From Acinetobacter gandensis (GTDB taxonomy: Bacteria; Pseudomonadota; Gammaproteobacteria; Pseudomonadales; Moraxellaceae): a DNA stretch of 64,000 nucleotides. The number at the start of each line of letters is the position of its first letter. The first letter of the stretch is position 1. The translations under genes and the position numbers were made by a program. The notes beneath the pieces are model-generated. The model ran no database searches, was not told where the DNA came from, and worked only from the letters and a program-made list of their open reading frames with translations. This document shows positions 18,747-27,384 of the stretch, one piece after another. The stretch lies in contig NZ_LZDS01000029.1 in the NCBI RefSeq assembly GCF_001678755.1, forward strand, positions 62,001 through 126,000. Reading direction: 5' to 3'.

Positions 18747-20066
18747 ATGAACAAGAATGAACATCTGTTAGGTACACGCCGTTTCCTACCTATGTTTTTG
18801 ACCCAATTTTTTGGGGCACTCAATGACAATGTGTACAAACAGGCGCTGCTTTTAGTCATCACTTATGGCTTGATCCAACAACAGGCGCTGCCAATTAGTA
18901 CGCTCAACAATTTGGCTGCTTTATTATTCATTTTACCCTACTTTATTTTTTCAGCGACAGCAGGTCAGATCGCCGATAAGTTTGAACGTTCACAACTTGT
19001 TCGTGGAATCAAAATATTAGAAATTATCATTATGCTGATCGGAAGTATTGGCTTCATCACAGGTCATTTGTGGTTACTTTTGCTGGCATTGTTCATGATG
19101 GGGACGCACTCAACTTTCTTTGGTCCGATTAAATACGCGATCTTACCAGAAATTTTAAAACCCAATGAATTGATGTCGGGTAATGCCTTGTTCCAATCTG
19201 GCACATCAATGGCCATCTTATTCGGGATGATCTTGGGTGGTGCCGTCATTGCATCATCACATGGCAATTTAACGTGGATAAGTCTGACGGTTCTCACCAT
19301 TGCTGTCTTAGGCTATTTATCAAGTCGTTTTATTCTTAAACAAAATGTCACTACTCCAGATTTAAAAATTGACTGGAACTTTTTCCGTACCAGTTATCAA
19401 ACCATGAAATATGCCAAAAGTTTGCCGCTGATTTTTACCATTTTATTGGGGAACTCTTGGTATTGGTTTTATGGTGCAACCTACCTCACCCAAATTCCAC
19501 AAATGACACAGCAAAACCTACATGCATCAGAAAATGTCGTGAGTTTATTACTGACTTTCTTTTCTGTCGGTGTCGGTGTTGGTTCATTACTTTGTCGTAA
19601 GATTGGCGGTAGTCAGGTAAATATTAAAATGGTGCCGATTGGTGCCGTTGGCTTAACCGTTTTTGCACTGTACTTAGCAGCCAGTCTAAGCTTTGTACCT
19701 ACTCATACCGGCCCACTTATTACCTTATCGGAAGTATTTCATCAAGGGTGGAGCTATTACCATGTAATGATCGCAGTGACTTTATTGGGGATTAGCGGTG
19801 GTTTTTACATCGTTCCACTATATGCCATGATGCAAGCCTATTCGCCTCGCTCACATCGTGCCCGTGTAGTTGCAGCAAACAACATTTTAAATGCCGTTTT
19901 CATGGTATCTTCTGCTATATTTTCTATTATCATTCTGAGCATATTAAAGATTGATATTAAAATACTTTTCTGCATAACTGCGGTACTGAGTGCGATCTTT
20001 TGTATTTGGTTGCTTATTCGCATTAAACCCTTGCTTAAAACTTCGCAAGTCTCTCTGGAGGATTAA
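18747..20066 (+). CDS. MFS transporter of the LplT (lysophospholipid) type
   Basis: This 439-residue protein has 12 predicted membrane segments. The opening RFLPMFLTQFFGALNDNVYKQAL and HSTFFGPIKYAILPEIL match the LplT branch of the major facilitator superfamily, which flips lysophospholipids across the inner membrane for re-acylation. In many bacteria the domain is fused to or adjacent to an acyltransferase (Aas); no such gene is seen here. It diverges from tamA and ends 4 bases before coq7, so the two are probably cotranscribed. The substrate is inferred from the family. Confidence 0.8.
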   Translation: MNKNEHLLGTRRFLPMFLTQFFGALNDNVYKQALLLVITYGLIQQQALPISTLNNLAALLFILPYFIFSATAGQIADKFERSQLVRGIKILEIIIMLIGSIGFITGHLWLLLLALFMMGTHSTFFGPIKYAILPEILKPNELMSGNALFQSGTSMAILFGMILGGAVIASSHGNLTWISLTVLTIAVLGYLSSRFILKQNVTTPDLKIDWNFFRTSYQTMKYAKSLPLIFTILLGNSWYWFYGATYLTQIPQMTQQNLHASENVVSLLLTFFSVGVGVGSLLCRKIGGSQVNIKMVPIGAVGLTVFALYLAASLSFVPTHTGPLITLSEVFHQGWSYYHVMIAVTLLGISGGFYIVPLYAMMQAYSPRSHRARVVAANNILNAVFMVSSAIFSIIILSILKIDIKILFCITAVLSAIFCIWLLIRIKPLLKTSQVSLED

Positions 20067-20069
20067 TCC

Positions 20070-20705
20070 ATGCGTCAATTTACTGGTGTCGACAAACTTA
20101 TTCATTCCTTTGACCAAGCCTTACGTAGTTTAGTACCTGGGGCGACTGCCGCACATCGAGAAAACCCTGCTAACATTGAAGAAACACAATTAGCAGTGAG
20201 TGAAGCGCGTCATGTTGCAGGTTTAATGCGGGTCAATCATAGTGGTGAAGTATGTGCACAAGCGCTCTATCATGGGCAAGCACTGACAGCAAAACTACCG
20301 AATGTACGCCGCGAAATGGAACAAGCAGCGATTGAAGAACAAGACCATCTAGCATGGTGTGAAGACCGCTTAAAAGAATTAGACAGCCATACTAGCCTGC
20401 TCAACCCTGTTTGGTACGGCCTTTCTTTTGGAATGGGCGCATTGGCGGGTATTGCCGGTGATAAATACAGCTTAGGTTTTGTCGCTGAAACTGAGCGCCA
20501 AGTGAGTCTGCATTTAGAAGACCATATTCGACAATTGCCAGAGCAAGATGATCGTTCACGTAAAATTTTAGTGCAGATGAATGAAGATGAACTTCATCAC
20601 CGTGATACAGCGCTCAATGCAGGTGGCGTAGACTTACCTACTCCTGTCCGCATTGCGATGACAGGTATTTCTAAGCTAATGACCAAAACCAGTTATTATA
20701 TTTAA
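20070..20705 (+). CDS. coq7: Coq7 demethoxyubiquinone hydroxylase
   Basis: This 211-residue di-iron monooxygenase hydroxylates 2-polyprenyl-3-methyl-6-methoxy-1,4-benzoquinone in ubiquinone synthesis. The ferritin-like iron ligands are visible in VNHSGEVCAQALYHGQ, AAIEEQDHLAWCEDRL, HLEDHI and MNEDELHHRDTA. A strong ribosome site GGAGGA precedes the ATG by 9 bases. It replaces the flavin enzyme UbiF used by enterobacteria. A two-way terminator follows. Confidence 0.95.
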   Translation: MRQFTGVDKLIHSFDQALRSLVPGATAAHRENPANIEETQLAVSEARHVAGLMRVNHSGEVCAQALYHGQALTAKLPNVRREMEQAAIEEQDHLAWCEDRLKELDSHTSLLNPVWYGLSFGMGALAGIAGDKYSLGFVAETERQVSLHLEDHIRQLPEQDDRSRKILVQMNEDELHHRDTALNAGGVDLPTPVRIAMTGISKLMTKTSYYI

Positions 20706-20747
20706 TGATTTTCTAATGATTGTCGCTGAGTTTTATAAATAGTGAAC

Positions 20748-20775
20748 AAAAAGCCTGCAATAATGCAGGCTTTTT
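20748..20775. terminator. Two-way terminator between coq7 and the 20775-21455 gene
   Basis: AAAAAGCCTGCA, loop ATAA, TGCAGGCTTTTT. A and T runs on both sides let it serve both strands; its right edge touches the stop codon of the leftward gene. Confidence 0.88.
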
Positions 20776-21455
20776 CATAGGTAATTTTTTGACTTTAATA
20801 CAACAATTCCTTCGCCATCAAAACAGTTTATAGGATGCCATCGACTTGGTGTAAACCAATCAAAATTCAAACTATAAAGTTGTGCAGTGGACGGATAATC
20901 TGCTCCACTTAACTCAAGCAGCCATCCTGCCGGACAAATTTCTTTTTGGTTATTCATCATAACGGTTTGATCATGTACCAACTCAAGCAATAAATGACGA
21001 TGAAGCTCAAAAGCAATCACATCAAATCCAGCCAATTGAACAGGTTGTGGGAAGCGAGCTGATGTTAAACCTTGACGAATATCAGTCATCTGTTCAAGAG
21101 AGTAGTCGGTTTCAAATGATCGGTTAATCCACGTGCCTTCGGGCAGTACAACCTCTCCAAATTTTAAGGGTTCCTGCAACTGTATGTAAATTTTCTTTTG
21201 ATACTGCCACTCTACATAGTCAGAACGAAGACCTGAAATCACGAACAATCCAAGCGTTACTGCAACAAATAAAGGAAAAAACAATACGCCAGATAAACCA
21301 ATTTTAAGTGCCGCATTTACTTTATATGGTCGATTTTTTTGCTTTTTATACCAATTATTCCAACTCAACCAAATCGCAATGACGATAAATAGCACCAAAA
21401 TCGCAAAGCAAATAATAAGGAAACCTCCCGCACCTGCACCATAACCTAAGCCCAT
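20775..21455 (-). CDS. Two-pass membrane protein of unknown function
   Basis: A 226-residue protein. A glycine-rich start (MGLGYGAGAGG) leads into a membrane segment near residues 12-30. A second segment (GVLFFPLFVAVTLGLFVISGL) lies near 55-75, and a soluble domain of about 150 residues follows. That domain contains LPEGTWINRSF and ICPAGWLLELSGADYPS, and looks like a beta-rich extracytoplasmic or cytoplasmic module. No family recognised. It stands between coq7 (opposite strand) and a dedA-type gene on the same strand, with a 77-base gap, so cotranscription is possible but not evident. Confidence 0.75.
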   Translation of the reverse strand: MGLGYGAGAGGFLIICFAILVLFIVIAIWLSWNNWYKKQKNRPYKVNAALKIGLSGVLFFPLFVAVTLGLFVISGLRSDYVEWQYQKKIYIQLQEPLKFGEVVLPEGTWINRSFETDYSLEQMTDIRQGLTSARFPQPVQLAGFDVIAFELHRHLLLELVHDQTVMMNNQKEICPAGWLLELSGADYPSTAQLYSLNFDWFTPSRWHPINCFDGEGIVVLKSKNYL

Positions 21456-21532
21456 ATTGCTCTCACTAAATATCCCTTTAAATCTTTTAATTATGTTTTG
21501 ACGACTTTATCAGATCAACCACTTGCACTTTA

Positions 21533-22111
21533 TCAATGTTGATGATGCTTACACCACCACGTCAACACCGTATAGAGCACACGGAAGAATACGATACATA
21601 AAAGAACGGCAATAACGATGTAAATTTCTTGATGATAAGGCAGCATTTTCGCCCAAAATAGATGTAAATAATGACTGATTTGAAACCCAATCGTAGCGAC
21701 CAACATCGCCCAAATAAAACAGGCAACCAGATTAATCAGCACATATTTCCAGACTGGATAAGCACGCACACCTACAGCAATAGGTAAAATGGTTCTAAAA
21801 CCCCAAGCAAAGCGCATAAATAAAATGGTCAAAATAGGATAACGTTCTATAAACTGGCTCGCACGATCAAATTTTTGTGCAAATTCCGCATTCGATTGGA
21901 TAAGTTTTTGCCCATAGTGAGCGCCCATTTGATAATAAAACTGATCACCAATAAAACTGCCTAGTATCGCCACCGCAATCAACATTGGAAAATGAAGTAT
22001 GTGTTGATGGACGGCGTAGGCGCCAATCATCAGCACTGTTTCCCCCTCAAACAATGTGCCAATAAAAATCGCAATATAGCCATAGTGCTGAATCAGATCC
22101 GTCCAGTTCAT
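21533..22111 (-). CDS. DedA-family membrane protein
   Basis: This 192-residue integral membrane protein of the DedA/VTT family has FEGETVLMIGAY near the start and FIGDQFYYQMGAHYGQ after it. The family arginine motif FMRFAWGFRTILPIAVG lies near residue 100, followed by C-terminal membrane helices and a short His-rich end (WWCKHHQH). DedA proteins are linked to undecaprenyl phosphate or lipid recycling and to membrane potential; which applies here is unknown. Confidence 0.85.
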   Translation of the reverse strand: MNWTDLIQHYGYIAIFIGTLFEGETVLMIGAYAVHQHILHFPMLIAVAILGSFIGDQFYYQMGAHYGQKLIQSNAEFAQKFDRASQFIERYPILTILFMRFAWGFRTILPIAVGVRAYPVWKYVLINLVACFIWAMLVATIGFQISHYLHLFWAKMLPYHQEIYIVIAVLLCIVFFRVLYTVLTWWCKHHQH

Positions 22112-22248
22112 ATTCTTTTTTTTAGACTTAAAAGCGTAATTTAACCCTGCTAATTACCTTATGCTAGCGCATAAAATAAAAGGATTGAATGCTTTTTGTT
22201 ATTGAAGTTCGAATTACGTTGATGATAAAAAGTTTTAGGTAATACTTT

Positions 22249-22698
22249 TTAACCTGCTAAAAGCTGTTGGCAATTCACCATGGGAAATTGATGAGCAACG
22301 TGCTTAAACATTTCATCTTGCCAAATATCAAACATTGGAATTTTTACATCTAAAGCCAAAGGTAATTTTTTTGGATTAAATTGCATGTGCGCTAAACTTT
22401 CGCCCCACGCAATTAAATCCATATCCAATGCAATATTATGTGATGGACGAACACGACCTGAATCTGTTTCTATTTTTTTGAGTAAGGTGCTGATTTCTTC
22501 AACAGATAAACTACTTTTCACCAAACATGCTGCATTCCAATAATCCGCCCCAATGCCATCACGACAAGGAATCACATAAATTTTGGAAAATTCAGCATGA
22601 CCCAAAGCCTGAATTTGACGTAAAGCCAGTTTTAAATGGGGTTTTGGATTGAAATTACTCGCCAGAGCTAGGGCGAAAATCGTTTCGGTGGCGTTCAA
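22249..22698 (-). CDS. folK: 2-amino-4-hydroxy-6-hydroxymethyldihydropteridine pyrophosphokinase (divergent)
   Basis: This 149-residue enzyme transfers pyrophosphate from ATP to 6-hydroxymethyl-dihydropterin in folate synthesis. The N-terminus IFALALASNFNPKPHLKLALRQIQALG corresponds to the family's SN motif. The magnesium-binding signature LDLD appears as NIALDMDLIAWG near residue 90. The C-terminal part is divergent from E. coli FolK. It starts inside folB, overlapping by 44 bases in another frame; the family N-terminus requires this start, so the overlap is real. It directly follows folB in the same pathway. Confidence 0.82.
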   Translation of the reverse strand: MNATETIFALALASNFNPKPHLKLALRQIQALGHAEFSKIYVIPCRDGIGADYWNAACLVKSSLSVEEISTLLKKIETDSGRVRPSHNIALDMDLIAWGESLAHMQFNPKKLPLALDVKIPMFDIWQDEMFKHVAHQFPMVNCQQLLAG

Positions 22699-23050
22699 GA
22701 CGAATTCCTACAGAATTGGCTTGCGCGATAATGGCAGGCTTTCGGATGGTAATCATAATAGATTCGACACTTGGATAGGTAGAAAAAAGTGCATCTAAAA
22801 CCAGTTTTGCCGCATGTTCGATCAATTTTGGCTTCGCTTCTTGAATGACTTGCGCAGAAATCTCACAAATTTCAGCATAATTAAGCGTGTCGTCAAGTTC
22901 ATCTGAATTCGAAGCTTGCTCTAAATTGTTATTGATCGTCAGGTCAAGCATTAAAGGCTGAATAATCTGACGCTCCCAATTAAAACAGCCAATCACTGTT
23001 TCAACTTTCAGGCCTTCAATAATAATTGCGTCCATTTGATCACTCGACAA
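22655..23050 (-). CDS. folB: Dihydroneopterin aldolase
   Basis: A 131-residue protein. It opens MDAIIIEGLKVETVIGCFNWERQIIQPLMLDLTI, the FolB pattern with the conserved WER. LNYAEICEISAQVI, HAAKLVLDAL and VESIMITIRKPAI follow in family order. FolB cleaves dihydroneopterin to 6-hydroxymethyl-dihydropterin, the substrate of FolK, whose gene overlaps its 3' end. Confidence 0.92.
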   Translation of the reverse strand: MSSDQMDAIIIEGLKVETVIGCFNWERQIIQPLMLDLTINNNLEQASNSDELDDTLNYAEICEISAQVIQEAKPKLIEHAAKLVLDALFSTYPSVESIMITIRKPAIIAQANSVGIRLERHRNDFRPSSGE

Positions 23051-23168
23051 TATAATATTTTAACAATCTTCCTTAATCCCTCTTTAGACAAAGGGACTTT
23101 TCATTACTTATAAAATTAAGAAATGAAGCATCCTCCCTTTCTTTAAGAGAGGATGGGGAGGAATTAAA

Positions 23169-24467
23169 TTAATGCTTTAACAATAAATTTGGGTCAATAG
23201 TCTGCACCATTTGAATACGCTGGTCTGCATAAATATCAGTATAAGGTGCAAGGATGCGCATAAAGCGATCGAAGTACAACATTTGTTTGAACAGCAAAGC
23301 AAAATCACGTGGGAAACGGATACCGTGACGTTCACCCACTTGTACCATGTCCATCATAATGTCATTTAAGTCGGCTGGATTAGATGTTAGCAATTCTTGC
23401 GGATCTGCCAACAACACGCCGCTAAATAAGCGTTCTAAATCGGCCGCCAAAACTTGCGTATCAATTTGCACTGCGGTCATGCCCATTTTAAGCATGTTTT
23501 CCGCCATCAAGTTGTAATCGGTTTTTTGCAGTGCATCCATAAAGGCTATACACGCTGTCCACACTTCAGGTTTTAACTGGCCAACGATACCAAAGTCAAT
23601 AAAGCCTACACGACCATCTTCAAGGAGCATCAGGTTGCCAGCATGTAAATCAGCATGGAAACTATTACACAGCATTAAACTACCAAACCATGTATTCATG
23701 GCAGTCACCAAGACTTGCGATGGATCTTTAGCAACTTTTTTAACCACATCAAAATCTGTTAGCGGCACACCATACAAACGCTCCATGGTCAGTACACGAC
23801 GAGTTGAATATTGATGATAAACCTTAGGTGCAGTCGCCGCTTTGTTTTGCGTTACATTTAGATAATTAACAAAATCATCTAGGTTTTGTGCTTCTTCAAT
23901 GAAGTCTACTTCACGCACCATGCGAACTTTAATTTCTTCGACAATATCTGCAAGTGAAGCAAATTTTACCTTAGGAACCGCTTTTTCAATTAGTTTGGTT
24001 GCCCAGTGCAATACGTTTAAGTCGGTATATAGAATTGTTTCTACACCCGGTTTTTGCACTTTAATAACGACATTTTCACCGCTAACTAACTTCGCTGCAT
24101 GGACTTGTGCAATCGAAGCAGATGCCAACGGTGTTTCTTCGATTGAAGCGAAAATTTCATCTAAATTACGGCCTGCAAACTCTGAGGCAAGCACTTGTTG
24201 TACATAGCTAAATGGCAAAAATGGCGTTTGGTCTAAGCAACCTTGAAATTCTTCTACATATTCACGTGGAAATAATGAAGGTGTGCTGGCAATAAATTGC
24301 CCTAATTTAATATAAGTTGAACCCAAAGATTCAAAGGTTTCACGCATTAATTTTGCGTTACTTGGTTTTTCTGTCGCATATTTAAATCCGGCTTTCGCCG
24401 CGACCACTGCGGTTTCACCCATACGGGCAACCGAGCGTATTCCATCTAACCAGATATTGTTTTTCAT
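23169..24467 (-). CDS. ABC1/UbiB-family atypical kinase
   Basis: The 432-residue protein has the hallmarks of the UbiB/ADCK family: the KxGQ motif at K54-Q57 (YIKLGQFIAS), the alanine-rich loop PLASASIAQVHAA near 115, the lysine in VVIKVQKPGV, catalytic FHADLHAGNLMLL, and GFIDFGIVG. These kinases support ubiquinone synthesis or extraction from the membrane, or act more generally in lipid metabolism. No C-terminal membrane helices are obvious, unlike E. coli UbiB, so it may be a second paralogue rather than UbiB itself. Downstream (23060-23160) are two short hairpins. Confidence 0.85.
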   Translation of the reverse strand: MKNNIWLDGIRSVARMGETAVVAAKAGFKYATEKPSNAKLMRETFESLGSTYIKLGQFIASTPSLFPREYVEEFQGCLDQTPFLPFSYVQQVLASEFAGRNLDEIFASIEETPLASASIAQVHAAKLVSGENVVIKVQKPGVETILYTDLNVLHWATKLIEKAVPKVKFASLADIVEEIKVRMVREVDFIEEAQNLDDFVNYLNVTQNKAATAPKVYHQYSTRRVLTMERLYGVPLTDFDVVKKVAKDPSQVLVTAMNTWFGSLMLCNSFHADLHAGNLMLLEDGRVGFIDFGIVGQLKPEVWTACIAFMDALQKTDYNLMAENMLKMGMTAVQIDTQVLAADLERLFSGVLLADPQELLTSNPADLNDIMMDMVQVGERHGIRFPRDFALLFKQMLYFDRFMRILAPYTDIYADQRIQMVQTIDPNLLLKH

Positions 24468-24524
24468 AATGTCTTAGGAAAAAATAATTAAAGTGAGTGT
24501 AGCAAAAAATTCAGGCTTGCTGTT

Positions 24525-25304
24525 TTATCTTGCCTGACAGATTGGACAACTTGGATCTTTTTCAAAAGCCAAAATTTTCTGTTTCATGTTCAATCCATCC
24601 CAAAGCAAAAGTTTTTGTTTAAGCACTGTCGTACCTAACCCCAAATACAACAATGCATGATGTGCTTGTAGACTAGCCATGACATTTGGCGTGGTCGCCA
24701 GTACCCCAGAATCCGCACAGCGTAAACTTTCACTGGCATGCTGTTCTTTAGGAAATAAACATTCATAGCACGCAGAAGCTGCTTCGACCATAAATAACTG
24801 ACCTTGAAAGCCAATAGCTGAGGCGCTGATTAACGGTACCGCATGCTGGTAACATTGCGCATTAACCAAATAGCGCGTCGTAAAGTTATCGCATCCATCT
24901 AAAACCAAATCTTGCGCAGCGATGAGATGTTCAGCGTTAGACGCATCTAGCTTTATAGTATGTGCAATGACACGAATATGCGGATTAATTGAGCTTAAAC
25001 GCTTAGCCAGTATTTCCGATTTATAGAAACCTAAATCTTGTTCTGTATAAGCAATTTGTCGCTGTAAATTACTAATTTCAATTTGATCAGCATCAATGAG
25101 CGTGATTTGCCCAACCCCCGCACGAGCCAACAGTTCTGCTGTGGTGCAGCCTATACCGCCACACCCCACAATTAACACATTGGCAAGTTTAAGTTTTTCT
25201 TGGGCTTCTAAGTCCCAGCCATCCAATAAAATTTGACGACTATAGAAGTGCATTTCCGCTTCGCTTAATTCCATCTCTGCATCTAAATCGAGCTGTGCAT
25301 CCAT
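24525..25304 (-). CDS. moeB: HesA/MoeB/ThiF-family sulfur carrier adenylyltransferase
   Basis: This 259-residue E1-like enzyme has the nucleotide-binding loop VLIVGCGGIGCTTAELLARAG near residue 45 and the adenylation residues in ISNLQRQIAYTEQDLG. The domain carries two zinc-binding pairs, ACYECLFP and CPICQ at the C-terminus. The N-terminal HFYSRQILLDGWDLEAQEKL matches MoeB/ThiF. It would adenylate the C-terminal glycine of MoaD- or ThiS-like carriers for molybdopterin or thiamine synthesis. No moa, moe or thi genes are adjacent, so the pathway is uncertain and the symbol is a best guess. Confidence 0.78.
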   Translation of the reverse strand: MDAQLDLDAEMELSEAEMHFYSRQILLDGWDLEAQEKLKLANVLIVGCGGIGCTTAELLARAGVGQITLIDADQIEISNLQRQIAYTEQDLGFYKSEILAKRLSSINPHIRVIAHTIKLDASNAEHLIAAQDLVLDGCDNFTTRYLVNAQCYQHAVPLISASAIGFQGQLFMVEAASACYECLFPKEQHASESLRCADSGVLATTPNVMASLQAHHALLYLGLGTTVLKQKLLLWDGLNMKQKILAFEKDPSCPICQAR

Positions 25305-25409
25305 GTTCTGCTATCTCATTTAATACCTAAAACCGAGGTCATTATAACGAGCAATCCAAACATAAGGATGAAAAATAAATATTGAATTTTGCAATGAAAA
25401 TTTAAGTAT

Positions 25410-26012
25410 TCACATTTTAAACAAAGCCTGAATACTTTGTTCAATTGTCGTATTTACCTGCTGCATATCTATCTTTCGATTTAAAAATAGTAAATCAACA
25501 AAAGGTTTGGAAATAGTCGCACCAAATAACATATCCGCTATGATATCTGCATTTAAGTTCAATACAAATTGAGCACTTGAAATATAACTCACAGCATGAA
25601 TCAAATGATCTCGGCTTTTTGCTATGCCTTTTTCATAAAAAGTATCACTGATCCCGTCAACCCCCACACGCTCTGCAATCGCAAGTCTGCACAACTTAAT
25701 ATGGCGCTCGGAAAGGACATGCTCAGCGATTTTCTTTAGTTGATTTTGTAAGGCCAACACTTTGTCTGCACTATTGGTATCAAAAGCATCTTCAGTCCAA
25801 ATATAGGATGACTCAACCAATGAAATCAGCAGTTCACGTTTATCAGAAAAATACACATATAACGTTTTTTTAGACATGCCTGCTGCGGTCGCAATTTCAG
25901 ACATGGTGACATTTTCAAAACCCTTCTCTCCAAAGAGTTGTTCTGCAATAGAAAAGATTTCTGTACGCCGCTGTTCTGCCGACATGACCAAAGGACGGCC
26001 TAGTTTTGCCAA
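25410..26012 (-). CDS. TetR-family regulator
   Basis: This regulator has 200 residues from a TTG at 26010-26012, chosen because AAGGAGAG lies six bases upstream and the protein then begins MAKLGRPLVMSAEQRRTEIF, the usual TetR layout. A longer frame from 26069 lacks a ribosome site. The helix-turn-helix is ENVTMSEIATAAGMSKKTLYVYFSDK (about residues 35-60). The C-terminal ligand domain is not recognisable. It diverges from the Bcr/CflA transporter 71 bases away, so it probably controls that gene and itself. Confidence 0.85.
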   Translation of the reverse strand: MAKLGRPLVMSAEQRRTEIFSIAEQLFGEKGFENVTMSEIATAAGMSKKTLYVYFSDKRELLISLVESSYIWTEDAFDTNSADKVLALQNQLKKIAEHVLSERHIKLCRLAIAERVGVDGISDTFYEKGIAKSRDHLIHAVSYISSAQFVLNLNADIIADMLFGATISKPFVDLLFLNRKIDMQQVNTTIEQSIQALFKM

Positions 26013-26083
26013 TGCTGCTCTCCTTGACTTAAGAAACCAACAGGTTTCATAATGCGCCGTTTTCCACAAGATTCGACCACATT

Positions 26084-27283
26084 ATGACAGCATCAAATAT
26101 ACGTGCAATGCCCATACTCATTGCGTTACTCGCAACCATTGGCCCGATAGGTATTGATATGTACCTACCAAGCATTCCCGCTATGGCAGCGTCTTTAGGA
26201 AGTAACGAAGGTGCGATTCAACTGAGTTTGATGACATTTTTTGTGGGTTTAATGCTCGGTCAGCTAATGTACGGTCCACTATCGGATAAATTTGGCCGTA
26301 AACCACTTATTTATTTAGGTTTAAGCATTTATATTTTAGGCTCGATTGGCTGCACGTTTGCACAAAGCGTTGAACAATTGCAATACATTCGTTTTGTTCA
26401 AGGTTTAGGTGGTTCAATTGGTATGGTGATTGCCTTTGCTATCATTAAAGATCAGTTTCAAGGCCCTGCAATGGGCAAAATGATGTCAATGGTTTTGGCG
26501 ATATTGGGTCTATCACCAGTGGCTGCCCCCCTAATTGGCGATGGTTTACAGGCTTTAGGTTCATGGCGAAATATTTTTATTTTCCTAGCCGTATATGCTG
26601 CGATTGTATTGGCAGCTGTTGCTGTGCTGCTCCCTGAAACACGTCAAGTAGAACTGCGCCAACAATTCAAGCTTACCCAAACCATCAAGTTATATGGGCA
26701 AATTATCACGGATCGTAAGTTCATCATTTATGCCCTCACACTGTGTATTGCTCAAGCAGGTTTCTTTGCCTATATCGCCGGTTCAGCTAGCGTATTTATT
26801 AGTGAATATCAACTCAGTTCAACCCAATTTAGCCTGCTGTTTGCATTGAATGCATTTGGTTTAATTGGTGCAGCCATTTTAAACCCCAAAATACATGAAA
26901 AATTTGGCCCACTAAATGCCTATAAAATTATGAATATCAGTTTCTTGCTTATTATGGCTGTACTGATACTCGCGCTATGCTTAGGCTATTCGAATTTAGC
27001 GATATTTTGCATCACACTATTCATTGCCGTTGCACTGTTAGGTTTCATTATGCCTACGGGCAGCCAATTGGCTCTCATGTTCCAACATAAAAATGCTGGA
27101 ACAGCATCTGCTTTATTAGGTGCATTACAATTTGGCTTTGGTGCGATCATTACGACTTTAACAGGTACATTTAGCAGTTTTGACGGCTTAGGTTTAGTCA
27201 CGATCATGTTTGCCTGTGCATTGATATCTGCACTGCTTTGCCTCATTACATTTCCCAAACAGTTACCGATGTCGCAGCATTAA
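26084..27283 (+). CDS. Bcr/CflA-family drug efflux MFS transporter
   Basis: This 399-residue protein has 12 membrane segments. Motifs GIDMYLPSIPAMAASLG, LMYGPLSDKFGRKPLIYLGL (MFS motif A near residue 65), IRFVQGLGGSIGMVIAFAIIKD and ALLGALQFGFGA mark the Bcr/CflA branch of drug:proton antiporters (DHA1). It shares a 71-base intergenic region with the divergent TetR regulator, which suggests inducible export of a toxic compound. A two-way terminator follows. Confidence 0.9.
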   Translation: MTASNIRAMPILIALLATIGPIGIDMYLPSIPAMAASLGSNEGAIQLSLMTFFVGLMLGQLMYGPLSDKFGRKPLIYLGLSIYILGSIGCTFAQSVEQLQYIRFVQGLGGSIGMVIAFAIIKDQFQGPAMGKMMSMVLAILGLSPVAAPLIGDGLQALGSWRNIFIFLAVYAAIVLAAVAVLLPETRQVELRQQFKLTQTIKLYGQIITDRKFIIYALTLCIAQAGFFAYIAGSASVFISEYQLSSTQFSLLFALNAFGLIGAAILNPKIHEKFGPLNAYKIMNISFLLIMAVLILALCLGYSNLAIFCITLFIAVALLGFIMPTGSQLALMFQHKNAGTASALLGALQFGFGAIITTLTGTFSSFDGLGLVTIMFACALISALLCLITFPKQLPMSQH

Positions 27284-27334
27284 AATGGCAAGGTAAAAAA
27301 TAGGTTTCGACGCAAAATAGAGATAAGAAAATAG

Positions 27335-27362
27335 AAAAAGGCTGCATTTACGCAGCCTTTTC
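27335..27362. terminator. Two-way terminator
   Basis: GGCTGC (27340-27345), a 6-base loop, GCAGCC (27352-27357), flanked by A5 and T4. It serves the rightward efflux gene and the leftward acyl-CoA synthetase gene. Confidence 0.8.
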
Positions 27363-27384
27363 TTAGATCAATCTGAGACTAAAT

